64,000 nucleotides of DNA from Microbacterium fluvii (GCF_025515205.1 NZ_JAOPFX010000004.1:62001-126000); one strand, 5' to 3'; numbered from the stretch's first letter, positions 25,145-33,913 are shown. Made by a program: numbers and translations. Notes: a model not told the origin generated them from the sequence alone.

Positions 25145-25701
25145 CTATGTCGTGCTCCAATCCAGGTGGGTGCCTGGGAACTGAGGTCGGCGGCCGCGTA
25201 GCAGGCGCCCCGATGATGTGCAGTTGACACTATCTGTGCTCGCCTGCCCGGTGCGGCACACGTCGCGCATCCGTCGGAGCCCACCGCAGCGACATGCGAG
25301 CGATCCGGATACCGGGAGAAAGCCCATGCTGCTGGTGACTCCGCGGCCGAAGGGGCACTCGTGCGTCAGCCAAACGAGTGAAATCTCCCGCTCGATTTAC
25401 GCCAGACCTTCCACATCCAAGGGCGTCCGCTACCCGGAGTGCGCCGCGAGCCATGCTGCGACGACCTGCAGCTCCATGCGGGTCCGCGAGCCCGCAACTT
25501 GCAGTCAGACGTTGCGGATGCTCAGCTCGATTGAATCAAGACTGAGTGACGGGATAAAAGCCTTACTTGACGTCCGGAGTGTTGTCTGCGCCGCACCCCA
25601 TGGCGTCTGGGAGGCGAGGATGCGTCTTGGTGCCCCTGTCCTCCGGCGGCGAGAGGTGCACCGTGACCGCCAACATCAGGCAACGGAGCTGAGAGGTTCA
25701 G
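25145..25701. other. Intergenic region, divergent promoters
   Basis: This separates the histidine kinase (minus strand) from the secreted-protein array (plus strand). No frame in either strand has a convincing protein. The sequence GGCAACGGAGCTGAGAGGTTCAG before 25702 contains a GAGAGG ribosome site. I see no repeat or RNA gene; promoters for both directions are expected here. Confidence 0.4.
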
Positions 25702-26226
25702 ATGGACGTTATCGAGCGGCCACGCTTCGGGCGGGCTGTCGTCATCGTGATTGTGGTCACAGCCGTCCTCGGCTTCGTTGCGGCTATGTGCACAACAAGC
25801 GCGTACTCCGGAACGGCGAACTCGAGTTGGGGCTACTACTCACTCAACGGACAGAACTACAAGAACCAGGCCGTCGTTGAGACAACGCCATCTACAAACT
25901 CCATAACCGGTGCAACGAACATTCTTACCAATGAGACTGCATGTATTCCTTCCGGCTGGGCAGGAGCTCGCGCAAGGATCTTCAACTCCAGTGGTGCGCT
26001 GATCATCCAGTCAGATATCAGATACAACTCCGGATGTGCCCTTTCTCATGCCAACCTCATCTACTACACCGCGGCGGGCGCATGGTATAGCTACGGCGTG
26101 ACCTGGGCCTGGAGTGGATCTAGTTACAACGCGTTCTACACATTCAAGAGCCCGAGGGTCTGTCCGCGTTTCTGTGTAAATGGTCATCGGCTCGGTGTTC
26201 AGTTGAGTCCTAGGCGGTCGCCGTAG
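25702..26226 (+). pseudogene. Small secreted protein, C-terminus altered by IS256 insertion
   Basis: Begins MDVIERPRFGR, followed by a membrane/signal helix (residues 11-32, VVIVIVVTAVLGFVAAM) and a mature part rich in Tyr, Ser, Asn, Trp with two Cys (ETACIPSG, NSGCALS), suited to an extracellular, disulfide-linked beta fold. The IS element enters after codon 151; the present frame reads 23 foreign residues to 26226. Removing the IS and one copy of the 8-base duplication restores FKSP followed by NQNT and a stop, giving a 155-residue protein. Thus only four residues were lost and the fusion may still be exported. The family is not recognised; two similar secreted proteins lie downstream. Confidence 0.75.
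26148..26155. repeat. Target-site duplication, left copy
   Basis: GAGCCCGA, identical to 27569-27576, directly outside the left inverted repeat of the IS256-family element. Confidence 0.95.
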
Positions 26227-27568
26227 GTCATTGCGAGTACGTTCAGGATGCCTTTCCAGCCGGCGGTTTCGCCAGTGGGATTCTGCCGGTTGTGTTGTCG
26301 TTGTTTCGCGACGAGGTAGAGGACTTTCATTGCGGACTGCTCGTTGGGGAAGTGTCCGCGCCGGCGCACGGCCTGCCGGAATCTGGCGTTGAGCGACTCG
26401 ATCGCGTTCGTCGTGTACACGATCTTGCGTAGCTCGAGGGGGAACTCGAGGAACGGGGTGAACTCGCCCCAGGCTCGCCGCCACATCTCGACCATCGCCG
26501 GATACATCGGCGTCCACTCGTCGGCGAACTCCGCGAATCGGGTTTCGGCGGCGGCGACGGTGGGCGCGTGATAGATCTCTTTGATCTCTCCGGACAGGCG
26601 TTTCCAGTGCTTCTTCGACGCGAACCGCAACGAGTTCCGCACGAGGTGGACCACGCAGGTCTGCACGGTCGTTTGCGGCCAGGTCGCCCGGATCGACTCG
26701 GGTAGCCCTTTCAGCCCGTCGCAGCAGACCACGATGACGTCCTGGACGCCCCGGTTGCGCAGCTCGGTGAGCATGTTCATCCACTGTTTCGCGCCTTCCC
26801 CGCCGGTGGGTCCGACCCACATGCCCAGCACGTCGCGGTGTCCGTCCAGATCGATGCCCATCGCCACGTACACGGGCCGGTTCCCGACCGTCCCGGCACG
26901 GATCTTCATCATGATCGCGTCGATCAGGATCACCGGATACACCGGCTCCAGGGGGCGGGCCTGCCACTCCGCCATCTCTTCAACGATCCGGTCGGTCACC
27001 GTCGAGACCAAATCGCGAGACACCTCGTCGCCGTACAGCTCGGCCAGATGCGCCGCGATATCGCCGGTCGTCATCCCTTTCGCGTAGAGCGAGAGGACGT
27101 TCTTGTCGAACCCGTCCAGCCGGCGCTGATGTTTCGCCACGATCCGCGGCTCGAACGTCCCGGCCCGATCCCGCGGCACCTGCACGGTCACCTCGCCGAT
27201 CTCCGTCCGCACCGTCTTCGGGGTGGTCCCGTTCCTGCTGTTCCCCGACCCGCGACCATCGACCGCGTACCGGTCGTAGCCGAGATGGTTCGCGAGCTCG
27301 GCCTCGAGCGCCGACTGCAGCACCTGCCGCGTCAGCCCGGTCAACAACCCGTTCGGGCCGGTCAGCTCGACGCCCTCCGCCGTCGCCGTCGCGACCAGCC
27401 GCTCAGCCAGCTCGGACAAGTCCACGCCGGCCTCGACGATCTCACCCGTCCGCGAGTTCACCTGCGTGACCCGCTGCAATTCCTTACCCATGCGCGATTC
27501 TCTTCCCGCCCCGACCACAGATCGCGGCAATCACGCCGAGCCATTTACACAAAGAATCCGACAGACCC
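26156..27568. mobile_element. Intact IS256-family (Mutator type) insertion sequence, 1413 bp
   Basis: Ends are 28-base inverted repeats at 26156-26183 and 27541-27568; both begin GGGTCTGTC and end GTGTAAATGG when read inward, with a few mismatches between. An 8-base target duplication GAGCCCGA flanks it (26148-26155 and 27569-27576). It carries one full transposase gene on the minus strand. The intact ends and exact duplication show recent insertion. The target is the 3' end of a small secreted-protein gene. Confidence 0.95.
26199..27491 (-). CDS. IS256-family transposase
   Basis: A 430-residue transposase of the Mutator/IS256 type. The DDE residues lie in LIDAIMMKIR (first Asp), VVCCDGLKGLPESI (second Asp) and the family signature KIVYTTNAIESLNARFR (Glu). 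The zinc-like C/H segment TVQTCVVHLVRNSL before the signature is also typical. Length is normal for the family and no stop or frameshift is present, so it should be active. ATG 27491 is preferred over the 13-residue longer start because the Mut family begins near MGKELQRV. It is transcribed opposite to the secreted-protein genes it interrupts. Confidence 0.95.
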   Translation of the reverse strand: MGKELQRVTQVNSRTGEIVEAGVDLSELAERLVATATAEGVELTGPNGLLTGLTRQVLQSALEAELANHLGYDRYAVDGRGSGNSRNGTTPKTVRTEIGEVTVQVPRDRAGTFEPRIVAKHQRRLDGFDKNVLSLYAKGMTTGDIAAHLAELYGDEVSRDLVSTVTDRIVEEMAEWQARPLEPVYPVILIDAIMMKIRAGTVGNRPVYVAMGIDLDGHRDVLGMWVGPTGGEGAKQWMNMLTELRNRGVQDVIVVCCDGLKGLPESIRATWPQTTVQTCVVHLVRNSLRFASKKHWKRLSGEIKEIYHAPTVAAAETRFAEFADEWTPMYPAMVEMWRRAWGEFTPFLEFPLELRKIVYTTNAIESLNARFRQAVRRRGHFPNEQSAMKVLYLVAKQRQHNRQNPTGETAGWKGILNVLAMTYGDRLGLN

Positions 27569-27576
27569 GAGCCCGA
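27569..27576. repeat. Target-site duplication, right copy
   Basis: GAGCCCGA, identical to 26148-26155, directly outside the right inverted repeat; eight bases is normal for the IS256 family. Confidence 0.95.
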
Positions 27577-27600
27577 ACCAAAACACCTGAGGGGCAAGCA

Positions 27601-27918
27601 ATGAATCTGCGGCGTGTGGCTTTATTGAGTTTGCTGGGTGTCGGGGCGTTCGCGGCCGGCGCAGTGGGAGGCGCGGCGATTGCGGGTGAACCCCTTCTCC
27701 AGGCGCCCTGGGGGATTACTGCGGCGGACGGTGTTCCCTCGGAGGCAATGCCGTCACCCTCATACGCGGTCAACAACTCGGGAGACACATATGGCTCCCT
27801 AGCTGATGCGCCGGCGCCTGACCAGCAGCCAAAGCTGATCCTCGTGGTCGCTACCAACGGGCGTGAGGGATACGTGTACCGGAACGACCTTGAGGCCTCG
27901 ACGGTACAGCGGCAATGA
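27601..27918 (+). CDS. Small exported protein with N-terminal signal/anchor
   Basis: A 105-residue protein with GAGGGG 7 bases before ATG 27601. Residues 1-27 (MNLRRVALLSLLGVGAFAAG then AVGGAAIAG) form a signal peptide or anchor. The mature part is Pro/Ser-rich and ends with a strand-like segment LILVVATNGREGYVYRND. Before the IS insertion this gene lay 11 bases after the secreted-protein gene at 25702, so they were one operon; it may now depend on read-out from the IS. Its stop overlaps the next small gene (ATGA). Function unknown; partner or immunity of the secreted protein is a guess. Confidence 0.7.
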   Translation: MNLRRVALLSLLGVGAFAAGAVGGAAIAGEPLLQAPWGITAADGVPSEAMPSPSYAVNNSGDTYGSLADAPAPDQQPKLILVVATNGREGYVYRNDLEASTVQRQ

Positions 27919-28049
27919 GAACATTCAAGTCCCCCGAGGATGCGCTCGCGTGGCAAGAAGAGCAGCAACGGCAGGGCGGCGGCGGCGTTATCCCGGTGTA
28001 CTCATCCGACGGAATCGTCGTTATCGGTGAGTTCAGGGTCCAGGGTTGA
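27915..28049 (+). CDS. 44-residue soluble peptide, coupled to exported protein
   Basis: Starts with ATG 27915 in the four-base overlap with the previous stop. The sequence MRTFKSPEDALAWQEEQQRQ is a charged helix, then GGGG, then a two-strand unit (VIPVYSSDGIVVIGEFRV). It has no signal peptide. The ATGA overlap and orderly helix-turn-strand composition support a real gene, though nothing like it is known to me. Confidence 0.6.
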   Translation: MRTFKSPEDALAWQEEQQRQGGGGVIPVYSSDGIVVIGEFRVQG

Positions 28050-28778
28050 AGCGCAGCACCAGGCGGGCTCAAGCACTCCCTGCTGCAGGGTGAGCGGCGT
28101 GCCAGATCACGCCGAGATGAGGGCCGGGCGTTCGCAAGCGCGGCCGTTGCGGCCAAGGTGTGTGCGGTTCAACACAAAGGCTCGAGACTTCTACGAACAA
28201 CTGGATCTCGAGACGAGCGCCTCCCGAATCCGGAATGCGAGCATAAGGCGTGGAGGCCAGGAGGCGGCAGGTGCCCAGCCCTCATTGTGACGGTGGGGAG
28301 TTGTCGACCAACGTGAACCCAAAGCGTGGGTCACTCTTCACCCAGGGGCAAATTCCGCATCGTTACTGATCAGGCATGCCGCACGTGCTGGCAATCGGAG
28401 AACATCGGCGTCGCACGTCTTCATGGTCAGGAAGTCGAGACGGAAGCCCAGTTCGACGTCACCCATTTGATTGAATCTGACTAGGAGCTTACGTCGCCGA
28501 GTAAGCACCTCGTCGCCCGGTTTCCTGTCATCCTCGCCGGCTATGGAAGGACAGCCTGAGGCTAGGGCAGCCTCCTTGATCCTCGCTCGTCACCGCAGAA
28601 ACACGCGGGTTCCACAGAGTGGGGCTGCGTCCGGTCTTCGGGGTCCGAGTGCCTCGGTGGCCGGTGTGACCCCCGCGATCTCGACGGGTTTCGCGGGCTG
28701 CGTTCGCGATTGCCCACTGACGCGGCCGCGGAGCTGACCAATAGTCTCCAGCCAGTCTCTAGGGCAAGGAGGGTCGAG
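28050..28778. other. Gene-poor stretch, possible decayed fragments
   Basis: No frame has a ribosome site and convincing protein. A 52-codon frame from about 28327 to 28484 (containing CRTCWQSENIGVARLHGQEV) could be the end of a lost gene. The last 60 bases contain AAGGAGG, the ribosome site of the next gene. No repeat or RNA gene recognised. Confidence 0.35.
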
Positions 28779-29195
28779 GTGGCGGAATCAACTCGCGTGA
28801 GGAGAGGCGGAGTCATATCCGCGGCAGTGACTGCAGTGTTGCTTGCGGTGATGACCCCGCAGATCGCATTCGCTGCGCCGACTTGGTGGACATTCTACAA
28901 CCAGTCCACGAGTCAGAACGCCGTCAAGACCAGTCAACATTGGACGTCCTTGAGCGGCGGGAAGGCTGGCCCATCCTCCGGATCAACGCCGGGCGCCTAC
29001 AACGTCTACTACGTGTCCAGCAAGCAAGCATCGGGCGCACTAATTGTGAAGGCCGAAGCCACAGGGAATGCGGTCACGATCATGCATTCCGCGCGTAGCA
29101 ATGCAAGGAGCGAGTGCTACTGGAACCGCTTTATCGAGGGCGTGCCGGTGTCGGGCGGGACCGCAAGCCTCCAGTGCCAGTCATACCGCGGTTGA
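28779..29195 (+). CDS. Small secreted protein
   Basis: A 138-residue protein from GTG 28779, with AAGGAGG five bases upstream. The signal peptide has a basic start (RVRRGG), a hydrophobic core (VISAAVTAVLLAVMTPQ) and a cleavage site AFA-A near residue 32. The mature 106 residues begin PTWWTFYNQST and are rich in Trp, Tyr, Ser and Gly with two Cys (SECYWNRF, SLQCQSY), a probable disulfide. It shares this build, not obvious sequence, with the secreted proteins at 25702 and 29798. It is probably an extracellular bacteriocin-like or matrix protein, without homology support. Confidence 0.75.
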   Translation: MAESTRVRRGGVISAAVTAVLLAVMTPQIAFAAPTWWTFYNQSTSQNAVKTSQHWTSLSGGKAGPSSGSTPGAYNVYYVSSKQASGALIVKAEATGNAVTIMHSARSNARSECYWNRFIEGVPVSGGTASLQCQSYRG

Positions 29196-29212
29196 GTCGA
29201 AGGGGAAGAACA

Positions 29213-29794
29213 GTGGGAACCAAGTCATATGCGATCGCTGCGACCGTAGGGTTGGCGTTGGGTGCCGGTGCGCTACTTGCGGCCGCAGCGTCAGCGAGTG
29301 CGCCCTACGGTATCGACGAGTACGATCTGGACGCCATCCAAGGGAACGCCAAGTCCTCTCCTGCTCAGGTGCCGCTGCCAGGGAACCTGGATCCCGCGAT
29401 GCTCGACGGCGGCGAGGTCGATCCGTCGACTCTCCAAAGCTTCGCCTCCTCGGAAGCTGCCGAGTTTCACACGGCACTGAATCGAGACGGCGAGCTGTGC
29501 CTAGTCGCAAGTGTCGGCGGCAAGGACTGGGCCGTTGCAACCTCGTGCAGCACACCACAGCAGTTCAACGAAGACGGCATCGGCATCCGACTCGAGACGC
29601 CAACCATCGCCTTCGAGAGCTATCTGATCCCCGATGCCGTTGCCGGCAAGATCGACTTCGCCGACGTAGATGGGATCACCACGATGGTCAATGGCAATCT
29701 GGTTGTCGTCGACTCCGCTGCGACTGAAGCCGAGAGAGCAGCGATGAGCGACGAGCTCGCCACCGCCGGCGTCACTCCTCTCGAGGGAGAGTGA
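29213..29794 (+). CDS. Exported hypothetical protein, partner of secreted proteins
   Basis: A 193-residue protein from GTG 29213 (AAGGGGAAG seven bases upstream), 17 bases after the previous gene. A signal peptide (residues 1-30, SYAIAATVGLALGAGALLAAAASASA) is followed by an acidic mature domain. Residues 75-150 have alternating strands (ELCLVASVGGKDWAVATSC ... IGIRLETPTIAFESYLIPD) and a final helix EAERAAMSDELATAG. Two Cys are present. It sits between two small secreted proteins, as the 27601 gene follows the 25702 one, so these genes look like repeated effector/partner modules. Confidence 0.7.
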   Translation: MGTKSYAIAATVGLALGAGALLAAAASASAPYGIDEYDLDAIQGNAKSSPAQVPLPGNLDPAMLDGGEVDPSTLQSFASSEAAEFHTALNRDGELCLVASVGGKDWAVATSCSTPQQFNEDGIGIRLETPTIAFESYLIPDAVAGKIDFADVDGITTMVNGNLVVVDSAATEAERAAMSDELATAGVTPLEGE

Positions 29795-29797
29795 CGC

Positions 29798-30190
29798 GTG
29801 GACACCCGTCGCGCTGACAAGCTACGCCGAACCCAAGTCTGGTCTGTGAGCTTGCTAATCGCGATTGCGGCCGCGATCGCCCCATCGGCGGCGTATGCCG
29901 CGACGTGGACCATTTGGCTCGAAAAGGAGGTCGCCTCCAACACTTGGCAGTCCTCCGCTTACAAGTACTACCTTGACGGAGGTCGCGCTTGGGTGACCGG
30001 CGACTACCACACGCCCAAGATCCGCACCGTTAGTACCTCGGGGGTGGTTCTGTACTCCGCAACCGGCGGGTACGGCGGGGCGATCCAGATGATTCACGCA
30101 CGAGCAGTGAATGCGAAATCGTCCTGCACATTCAGCCCGTACGGAGGCGTGGCCGCGAAAACGGACATGATATGCAAGTACTACATGTAA
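29798..30190 (+). CDS. Small secreted protein
   Basis: A 130-residue protein starting with GTG 29798 three bases after the previous stop. The signal peptide (VWSVSLLIAIAAAIAPSAAYA) has a clear AYA-A cleavage site near residue 34. The mature 96 residues begin ATWTIWLEKEVAS, contain many Tyr/Trp/Ser/Gly and two Cys (SSCTFSP, MICKYYM at the end). It resembles the 28779 protein in layout (signal, TW start, aromatic beta-rich body, C-terminal Cys). Function unknown; extracellular. Confidence 0.7.
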   Translation: MDTRRADKLRRTQVWSVSLLIAIAAAIAPSAAYAATWTIWLEKEVASNTWQSSAYKYYLDGGRAWVTGDYHTPKIRTVSTSGVVLYSATGGYGGAIQMIHARAVNAKSSCTFSPYGGVAAKTDMICKYYM

Positions 30191-30217
30191 TCGTTGCGGC
30201 TTCGCTAGGCGAGCTCC

Positions 30218-30780
30218 TCAAAGACGGGAACTTGACGTGACATCAGATGCTCCCCGCTCTTTCCGCACCATCTTTTTGCGCGTCTCCAAGGCGCTGTGGA
30301 GGGCTATCTCCGTTGCGCTCTCAGCCGTCGCTGGGTCGCACGGCATCGCCTCGGCGGCAACTGACGACTCGAGAACAACCGGCCACTCGCGCACGCCTCG
30401 ATCGGGTTGATCCGGCATTAGCCGAAATGGTCCAGCCCGATCGGGAGCGCCAGGTAATCGCAGGGACGAGCGCGACCGACAGGACCGGGAACCGCTCTGA
30501 GAACACCGAGGCCCCGCTTGCGCCGCACATTCCGCCGCCAGGAGGCCCCAGATAATCAGTTCAGAGACCTCGAACGGTTTCACCTCTTCCCCTTCGATCA
30601 GAGTGGATGCGGGGGTAGCGAGCACCTGGACGACTTTTGCGATGAAGAGGGTGAGTCCGAAGATGACCGCTGCGCGGGTGGTCCCGAGGATGGCGCTGGC
30701 TGGTGTCACCCCGGCAACGGTTGCCTGCGGCGTAGTTTCGCTCAGCTCCCCGAGCTGCCTCTCGTTGCCGCCCACGGGGA
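30218..30780 (-). pseudogene. Decayed N-terminal part of a sensor histidine kinase
   Basis: In the main frame the segment AAVIFGLTLFIAKVVQVLATP, then STLIEGEEVKPF and GLLAAECAAQ aligns with the sensor part of the kinase at 23840-25144 (WVFASVVFLTTVIQVLAVP ... LLVAGCALQAA). Farther on, other frames continue the match (RFPVLSVALVP; DYLALPIGL), so several frameshifts have occurred. Nothing corresponding to the H-box or ATPase domain is present before the secreted gene ends at 30190. It is a truncated, frameshifted paralogue; it suggests that a kinase of this type once accompanied the secreted-protein array too. Confidence 0.5.
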
Positions 30781-31042
30781 GGTTCCGATCCACCCTTGCC
30801 GACTGTCCCGTGCACAAACGCCTTCGCCTGCATACGGGGCAGAACCTGGTTACGGCTGGTTCGCCGGCGGCAAGCGGAAGCTGAGCCAAATCGAGACGCC
30901 CGCGTGAACCCGCGGTCAAATCCACACGATGAGTGTGGTCTGTCCGCTGAGTCAGACCGCGCATAGGTCAACACGACACATTGTGTCGCTGATCGTCCCG
31001 CACCGGGCGGCGCGTCAGCCTACAGACAGGGTCGGACGCATC

Positions 31043-31501
31043 ATGCACAATAAGGGAATGGGGAGTCGTGTCGTGCTCAGCGAGGTGGGGCCATCCGCCG
31101 GACTCACGATCACTGACGGTGAAAGCCGTGGCCTCGCCCATGCTCATAGTCTCCACTTCGGCAGCCAAGACCTCGTTCGCGTCGCCGGATTCGCGGCTCG
31201 CAGCGGCTTCACCCTTGTGCGCTTCTACCTTGCCGACGCCTATCTTCAGCCTCTGCCAGCGGGTGAGGATGAAGAACTGTCGGACGAGCTCGTTGAGATC
31301 TTCCAGCGTGACGGTGACCGTGAGGTCGTCGCAGCCCTGGACGACGACTTCGATGGGCTTTTCGTTGTGGGCATCGAATTGCGCTCCCATGCAACGGGCC
31401 TCAGCATGCTGCTGCGACGTAAGGGGTACATCGATACCCCCGTCAAAGACGAAGCGACCACCCTCCTGACCGCGGCGTGGCAGAAGTTGCATCTGACGTG
31501 A
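31043..31501 (+). CDS. Hypothetical protein, first gene of a three-gene operon
   Basis: About 152 residues from ATG 31043 (a second ATG lies at 31058). The protein is soluble and mixed alpha/beta: GLAHAHSLHFGSQDLVRVAGF, a strand FTLVRFYLADA, acidic helix EDEELSDELVEIFQ and a final part DGLFVVGIELRSHATGLSMLL. No motif is recognised. Its stop overlaps the GTG of the next gene by four bases. The operon is flanked by a decayed kinase and an IS3 remnant and looks like acquired cargo. Confidence 0.65.
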   Translation: MHNKGMGSRVVLSEVGPSAGLTITDGESRGLAHAHSLHFGSQDLVRVAGFAARSGFTLVRFYLADAYLQPLPAGEDEELSDELVEIFQRDGDREVVAALDDDFDGLFVVGIELRSHATGLSMLLRRKGYIDTPVKDEATTLLTAAWQKLHLT

Positions 31502-32190
31502 GCGTGCGATGGGAGCCGGGTGGCCGCATCTTCACCGTGGCCACAGAGGCTGCCAAGGTCGCAGTCGTCACATGGGGTGTACTCGGGCTCGACGAGCAGC
31601 TTGAGGCGGTGCTGTCCTCCTGGCCGCTCCCTGCCCGTTATGCGCTGGCTGCGGTCGTTGGAGCGCTTATCCTCGAAGTCGTCCTCGCGTTTGTCGTCGG
31701 ACCACCGCGCATCCAGGTCGACTGGACCGAGCCGGGGAACCCCCGGGATCTCACGGAGATCCTCGTTCGCCCCTCTGCGCGTCGACCCAGCACTGGAGTA
31801 TTCGGGATTGACGTGGAGATTCCACACACGAGTGTGATCGGAATGCTCATCTTGCGTGCTTTGATGGCCTTCCGGCCGACGCTGTCCATTCGGATAGACA
31901 CTGCACCGATGACTCCAGACGTGAAAAGCTCTCGCGTCCGTGACAACGCTGCGACGATTACCGCCAACGACGGCACGCATGGCTTCGACGTGGACCTGGG
32001 GGCGGCGCTCAGCCGTCCCGGACACTGGCACGAGGCGAAGGTGATTTGGACTTGTGACGAATTGCGCGACGACACAACATACAACATCGACTACAGGTGG
32101 GTTCATCGCTCGCTCTTGGTGCGACTCCTGCTGTGGACTTGCGTCCGAAAGCGGCGAAACGTTGATGTTGTGCGAATGGTAAGAAAGTGA
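31498..32190 (+). CDS. Membrane-anchored hypothetical protein, second gene of operon
   Basis: 230 residues from GTG 31498 inside the stop of the upstream gene. Residues 15-35 are weakly hydrophobic and 48-70 (ALAAVVGALILEVVLAFVVG) form a firm membrane helix. The following 150 residues look like a beta-sandwich (IQVDWTEPGNPRDLTEILVRP ... LSIRIDTAPMTPDVKSSRV ... EAKVIWTCDEL) that probably stands outside or on the membrane face. A basic C-terminal tail ends the protein. The next gene starts one base after its stop. Function unknown. Confidence 0.65.
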   Translation: MSVRWEPGGRIFTVATEAAKVAVVTWGVLGLDEQLEAVLSSWPLPARYALAAVVGALILEVVLAFVVGPPRIQVDWTEPGNPRDLTEILVRPSARRPSTGVFGIDVEIPHTSVIGMLILRALMAFRPTLSIRIDTAPMTPDVKSSRVRDNAATITANDGTHGFDVDLGAALSRPGHWHEAKVIWTCDELRDDTTYNIDYRWVHRSLLVRLLLWTCVRKRRNVDVVRMVRK

Positions 32191-32191
32191 A

Positions 32192-33199
32192 ATGCCCGTA
32201 CTGAGCAACGACGCTGTCAAGGTGACACCCGTTACCTGCCGCACCGATATGACCCTGAAGGAAATCCGTGACGCGTTGGCCAGCCGGCCCCCGAAGCGAG
32301 CCGACTATGTAGGCGGTTGGGCGAGTACGAACAACAATGCGTCGAACATGGGTCTCGTCAACGCGACACCACCGGCATCCGAACCCGAACTGGTCCCCGA
32401 CGGCGACTACCCCGAGATGATCCGGGCAAGGTACTACTACTGGACCGCGATGCCCAGCGCAGTATCCACCATCGCTACCACAGCAAACGATGACTTCCGC
32501 GTGCTGCACGGGATGGACGTCGTGATCACCCAGGCTGGCTCGGGGCGCGTCTCGATCCTCGTGTCCAGTCGCAGTAGCGTGCTGATTCGTCGACGCGACG
32601 GCGCGATCCGGTCTCTCGAACGGCTGTTCCGTGAGCGCGACGACACGATCCGCGCCGATTTCTCAACCTCCGCGCTCGCTCTCGACAGCGACGACATCTT
32701 CCTCTGGCTCGCGCACAAGGTGTCTACTCAGCCGCAGATTGACCACCAGATCCGACTCGACGTCCTCACCGGGATCAGCAACACGGACTCCGCCCAGCGC
32801 ACCGCCGATCTTCGCCTCGGTGTCGACTTCGAACGACCCAACTTCCTCACCGCCGTCGCGGAGCTCGACACCCTCGGCCCCATCGAACTGTCTTTCCGTA
32901 ACGAGACAGCAGCCGGGAAGAGCACTTTCAAGCTCAAGCTCCACCTGGACGGTGGGTTCGAGATCCACAAGTCCGGGATCTCCTACCCATATTTCTCCAG
33001 CTCGGAAGAGTTGATGCTTGACGCGTCCTACGAGCTTGCGTTCGACCTCATCCCTCGCATCAACCGAATTTACGGCGATGACACCGCGTGGCCCGAGCGT
33101 CGCACCCAGGTGATCATGGACGCCATGGATGCACTTCAGACCCGGTACGCGAAGCAGCTCGGCGACCTCCGCGCGCGTCTCGAGGCACCAACCCCCTGA
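32192..33199 (+). CDS. Hypothetical protein, third gene of operon
   Basis: A 335-residue soluble protein, ATG 32192. It reads as two parts: about 1-130 with a strand-rich core (FRVLHGMDVVITQAGSGRVSILVSS), and 150-335 with LALDSDDIFLWLAHKV, DHQIRLDVLTGI and a beta-sheet region (GPIELSFRNETAAGK, FKLKLHLDGGFEI). The last helix is ALQTRYAKQLGDLRARL. No catalytic motif or P-loop is visible. Tight spacing with two upstream genes shows an operon. The context (mobile debris either side) fits a defence or conflict system, but nothing in the sequence proves it. Confidence 0.65.
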   Translation: MPVLSNDAVKVTPVTCRTDMTLKEIRDALASRPPKRADYVGGWASTNNNASNMGLVNATPPASEPELVPDGDYPEMIRARYYYWTAMPSAVSTIATTANDDFRVLHGMDVVITQAGSGRVSILVSSRSSVLIRRRDGAIRSLERLFRERDDTIRADFSTSALALDSDDIFLWLAHKVSTQPQIDHQIRLDVLTGISNTDSAQRTADLRLGVDFERPNFLTAVAELDTLGPIELSFRNETAAGKSTFKLKLHLDGGFEIHKSGISYPYFSSSEELMLDASYELAFDLIPRINRIYGDDTAWPERRTQVIMDAMDALQTRYAKQLGDLRARLEAPTP

Positions 33200-33435
33200 C
33201 AGCGATCGCGGGACCCTCTCATCCGTTTGAGTGAAAGGTCGTCGCGAGTTCTGACGCCGCGGGCGTAACTTCCACGGCGTCGGGATGACCAAACCGGCTC
33301 CGCAGCCTCCCGGTCGCGGCGAGTAGAGAACCGCTGGGACGGCAACCCGACACCGGCCGGAGCGGCGGTGCTGGGCAGCCGCTGACCCAACAACGTGGTC
33401 ACGCCGCCTCCGAGTGGATCCCCGACGTTTTTCCC

Positions 33436-33890
33436 TTACCGGGAACCTTGGCCGGCGGGTGCCGGGTGGGCGGAGTTGCGGTCAGCGTGGTAAGCGTCCT
33501 CGACCTCGACCAGCTTGACGGTCCGCCAGGGCCGCGCTGACGGATCACCTCGGTCCCTTACAGGTTGTTGACCGCCTCCGCCATCGCGTTGTCGAAGCCG
33601 TCGACGACGGTCCCGGCGGAGAAACGGTGCAGATTTCGACGATCCGCTCCGCGTAGCCCGTCGCTGTGCTTCGACTCGTGGGTCGCGTGATGGTTCAACC
33701 GATCCAGCCGCCTGCCGATTCCCCACGCGGTCATGTCCCGCGCACGCAACGGCAGGATCACGGAGCGCAACGTCCCACGGCGCGCGTCCTTTCGAGCAGA
33801 TGGACTCTCGCGGGCCACCCGAACGAGACCCGCTCTGTGGGTCTGATGGGTCCAGTTGCACCGCCGGCCTGGCTCGAGGAGGTGCGCCAC
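33436..33890 (-). pseudogene. IS3-family OrfB transposase remnant
   Basis: One minus-strand frame contains VDGFDNAMAEAVNNL, matching the IS3 OrfB motif around DSYDNALAEAVNGL, and stops there. Another frame continues RPWRTVKLVEVEDAY, matching the downstream GPWRTVEDVE part. Upstream, LDRLNHHATHESKH recalls the LIHHSDRGSQY segment of the same protein. At least one frameshift and one stop are present and the element ends are missing, so it is an old fragment. Confidence 0.7.
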
Positions 33891-33913
33891 CCGCCTTCCA
33901 TGCGTTGGGCGAT

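Noticed and set aside
25145..25701. Possible gene between the histidine kinase and the secreted array
   Set aside because: Frames in both strands are Arg/Ser-rich, without ribosome sites or family resemblance.
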